Shown piece by piece: positions 20,885 through 21,865 of a stretch of 21,865 nt of DNA. Below the pieces are notes generated by a model. The model was not told the DNA's origin. It searched no databases and saw only the letters and a program-made list of their open reading frames with translations. A program made the position numbers and the translations under genes. The stretch's first letter is position 1; each line of letters opens with the position of its first letter. Location of the stretch: positions 2,137-24,001 of the forward strand of contig JBBBWG010008624.1 of assembly GCA_037176905.1 (NCBI GenBank), in the 5' to 3' direction. Source of the stretch: Azolla pinnata. Lineage: Eukaryota > Streptophyta > Polypodiopsida > Salviniales > Salviniaceae.

Positions 20885-20957
20885 CAATAGATGGTATAAT
20901 GGTCAAGAGCTCGACCCATATAACATAAGGTCATAGGTTCGAGTCTTACCATATCAT
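20885..20957 (+). ncRNA. tRNA-like (pol III A/B box) segment at the LTR edge
   Basis: The plus strand contains GGTATAATGGTCAAGAGC, like the D-arm/A box of tRNA genes. About 35 nt later comes ATAGGTTCGAGTCTTA, a near-perfect B box (GGTTCGANTCC) with a partly paired T stem. The anticodon arm is weak, and with standard spacing the acceptor arms do not pair; a shifted pairing of ATGGTA (20891) with TACCAT (20947) is possible. It is therefore a tRNA relic or a SINE-like head, not a functional tRNA gene. It runs antisense to the LTR. Confidence 0.4.
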
Positions 20958-21865
20958 GACAATAATATCCCCCCCCTTAAGACGGCGATTGGAACGAGTC
21001 GGCCTTGATTGAGGATCGAGTTTGTCCGGACTATAGCCAAGCCAATCGACCAAATAATAAAGTTTGCTGCGAACAAATTTGGAGTCGAGGATGGCAACAA
21101 CTTCATACTTCGGGCCGGTGTCTAACTCAAGCGGGGGCGGCGGTGGTGTAACATGATTGGGAATAGTGTTTTGCTCTATAAGGTTCAAGAAGAGAACTAT
21201 GGAAGACCGGATGTATCTGAACATGCGGAATGTGACATCATTAACCTTACCGGTGATACGGAAAGGACCGAGTTGTCGATAATTTAACTTATCGCACGGT
21301 CGAGTAGTTTTGATGTTACGACGTAAGAGTAATACTCGATCTCCGATGGCAAAAGGGGAGGGAAGCCGATGACGATCCGCATAAGTCTTTTGTGTGTGTT
21401 GAGCATGACGAGGATCTTGCATAGCCTCTCCAAATGATCCTCGGCACGAGGATTGGTAGGTAGCTCTGGGGTGTCGATCACAAACCAGCGGGGGTGAGAC
21501 CTGAGTCGAGGAGTGAATAGCGTATTGTAAGCAAACTCTGCAAAGTGGAGAATATCAGCCCAATTGTCCTGTTGATAATTCAGAAAACACCGGAGGTATT
21601 GTTCCAGCGTTTGACTTGTTCATTTCGCTTGCCCATCGGTTTGGGGATGGAGCCAGAGGAGAGGTTACAAGAGACCTTGAGCATCTTGAAGAGATGTTTC
21701 CAAAATTTGGAGACGAATTGAGGTCCTCGGTCACTTGTAATACTGTCTGGGAGGCCATGATGCCAAATACCTCACGCATGACAAGGGTGGCGGTTTCCTC
21801 ACTAGTGATGGCCTTAGTACATGGCACAAAATGTGCCATCTTAGTATATCGATCAACGACTGTTA
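20946..21865 (-). pseudogene. Ty3/gypsy chromovirus pol remnant (integrase and truncated chromodomain)
   Basis: Read downward from the window edge, the fragment enters in the integrase core: MAHFVPC and then the SDRGPQF motif with the second catalytic Asp. At least one frame change lies within the core (about 21770-21740), and more occur around 21600 and 21420. Further on are an integrase C-terminal motif (GDRVLLLRRNIKT, GPFRITGKV) and a chromodomain start (YEVVAILDSKF, YYLVDWLGY). The frame then jumps to a basic RSNRRLKGG tail and runs through the polypurine tract to a stop in the LTR at 20948-20946. The chromodomain lacks the usual TWEP segment and following helix. The frameshifts make it inactive. 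Protease, RT and RNase H, if present, lie beyond the window. Confidence 0.85.
20969..20976 (-). other. Polypurine tract
   Basis: On the minus strand an AAGGGGGGGG run ends eight bases before the LTR terminus TGTCATG. This is the standard location for the plus-strand priming site of LTR retrotransposons. Confidence 0.6.

Larger units (their letters stand above)
20510..20961 (-). mobile_element. LTR (452 bp) of a Ty3/gypsy element
   Basis: On the plus strand it begins TGTCAGGATTAG and ends CATATCATGACA, giving 5-bp perfect terminal inverted repeats (TGTCA/TGACA). The minus strand is the element's sense strand. The upper end lies just beyond a polypurine tract and the end of the pol-like remnant, as expected for a 3' LTR. 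Inside are a minus-strand TATA box at 20777-20769 and a GA microsatellite at 20601-20664. The other LTR lies outside the window, so the target-site duplication could not be tested. Confidence 0.72.

Noticed and set aside
20885-20957. Functional tRNA gene
   Set aside because: The acceptor arms do not pair at standard spacing, the anticodon stem is poor and no pol III terminator follows. It is kept only as a tRNA-like relic.

Overview
The window looks like nuclear DNA of a land plant. It opens with interstitial TTTAGGG-type (plant telomere) repeats. Its two real genes are broken by GT-AG introns and encode plant-type proteins, and it ends in plant LTR-retrotransposon remnants. Abundant microsatellites and AT-rich intergenic DNA suggest a repeat-rich genome, perhaps a seed-free plant such as a fern or lycophyte; that lineage guess is inference only.

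Layout: (1) 1-532, degenerate telomere-derived arrays, including a 16-bp tandem repeat. (2) 533-1372, no gene recognised. (3) About 1373-3120, a long CAT/CAC-type trinucleotide tract followed by GAA and TCT tracts and a 54-bp tandem duplication. (4) 3021-6596 (+), a nine-exon gene for the plant CGI-58/ABHD5-like alpha/beta hydrolase (predicted 408 aa). Its fifth intron holds decayed, coding-like sequence of unknown origin. (5) 6601-12246, 5.6 kb without a confident gene; a few minus-strand coding-like scraps are recorded. (6) 12292-17180 (-), a seven-exon gene for a STAR/Quaking-type single-KH RNA-binding protein (predicted 291 aa), tail-to-tail with the hydrolase gene. (7) 17181-18800, the upstream side of the KH gene: GA, CCT and ATG microsatellites, then a tandem array of about 180-255 bp units, each carrying a TATAAATA-like core. 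(8) 18800-20213, nothing recognised. (9) 20214-21865, apparently nested LTR elements. A plus-strand LTR-like segment with a PBS-like remnant is followed by a 452-bp LTR with TGTCA/TGACA ends, a polypurine tract and a frameshifted minus-strand Ty3/gypsy integrase-chromodomain remnant that runs off the window.

The two genes have unrelated jobs: lipid homeostasis (CGI-58) and RNA binding (KH/STAR). Nothing in the sequence links them beyond convergent placement. The best candidates for something new are the tRNA-like A/B-box segment at the LTR edge, the array upstream of the KH gene, and the unidentified coding-like fossil in the hydrolase intron. No microbial-style system (CRISPR, operon, phage) is present.
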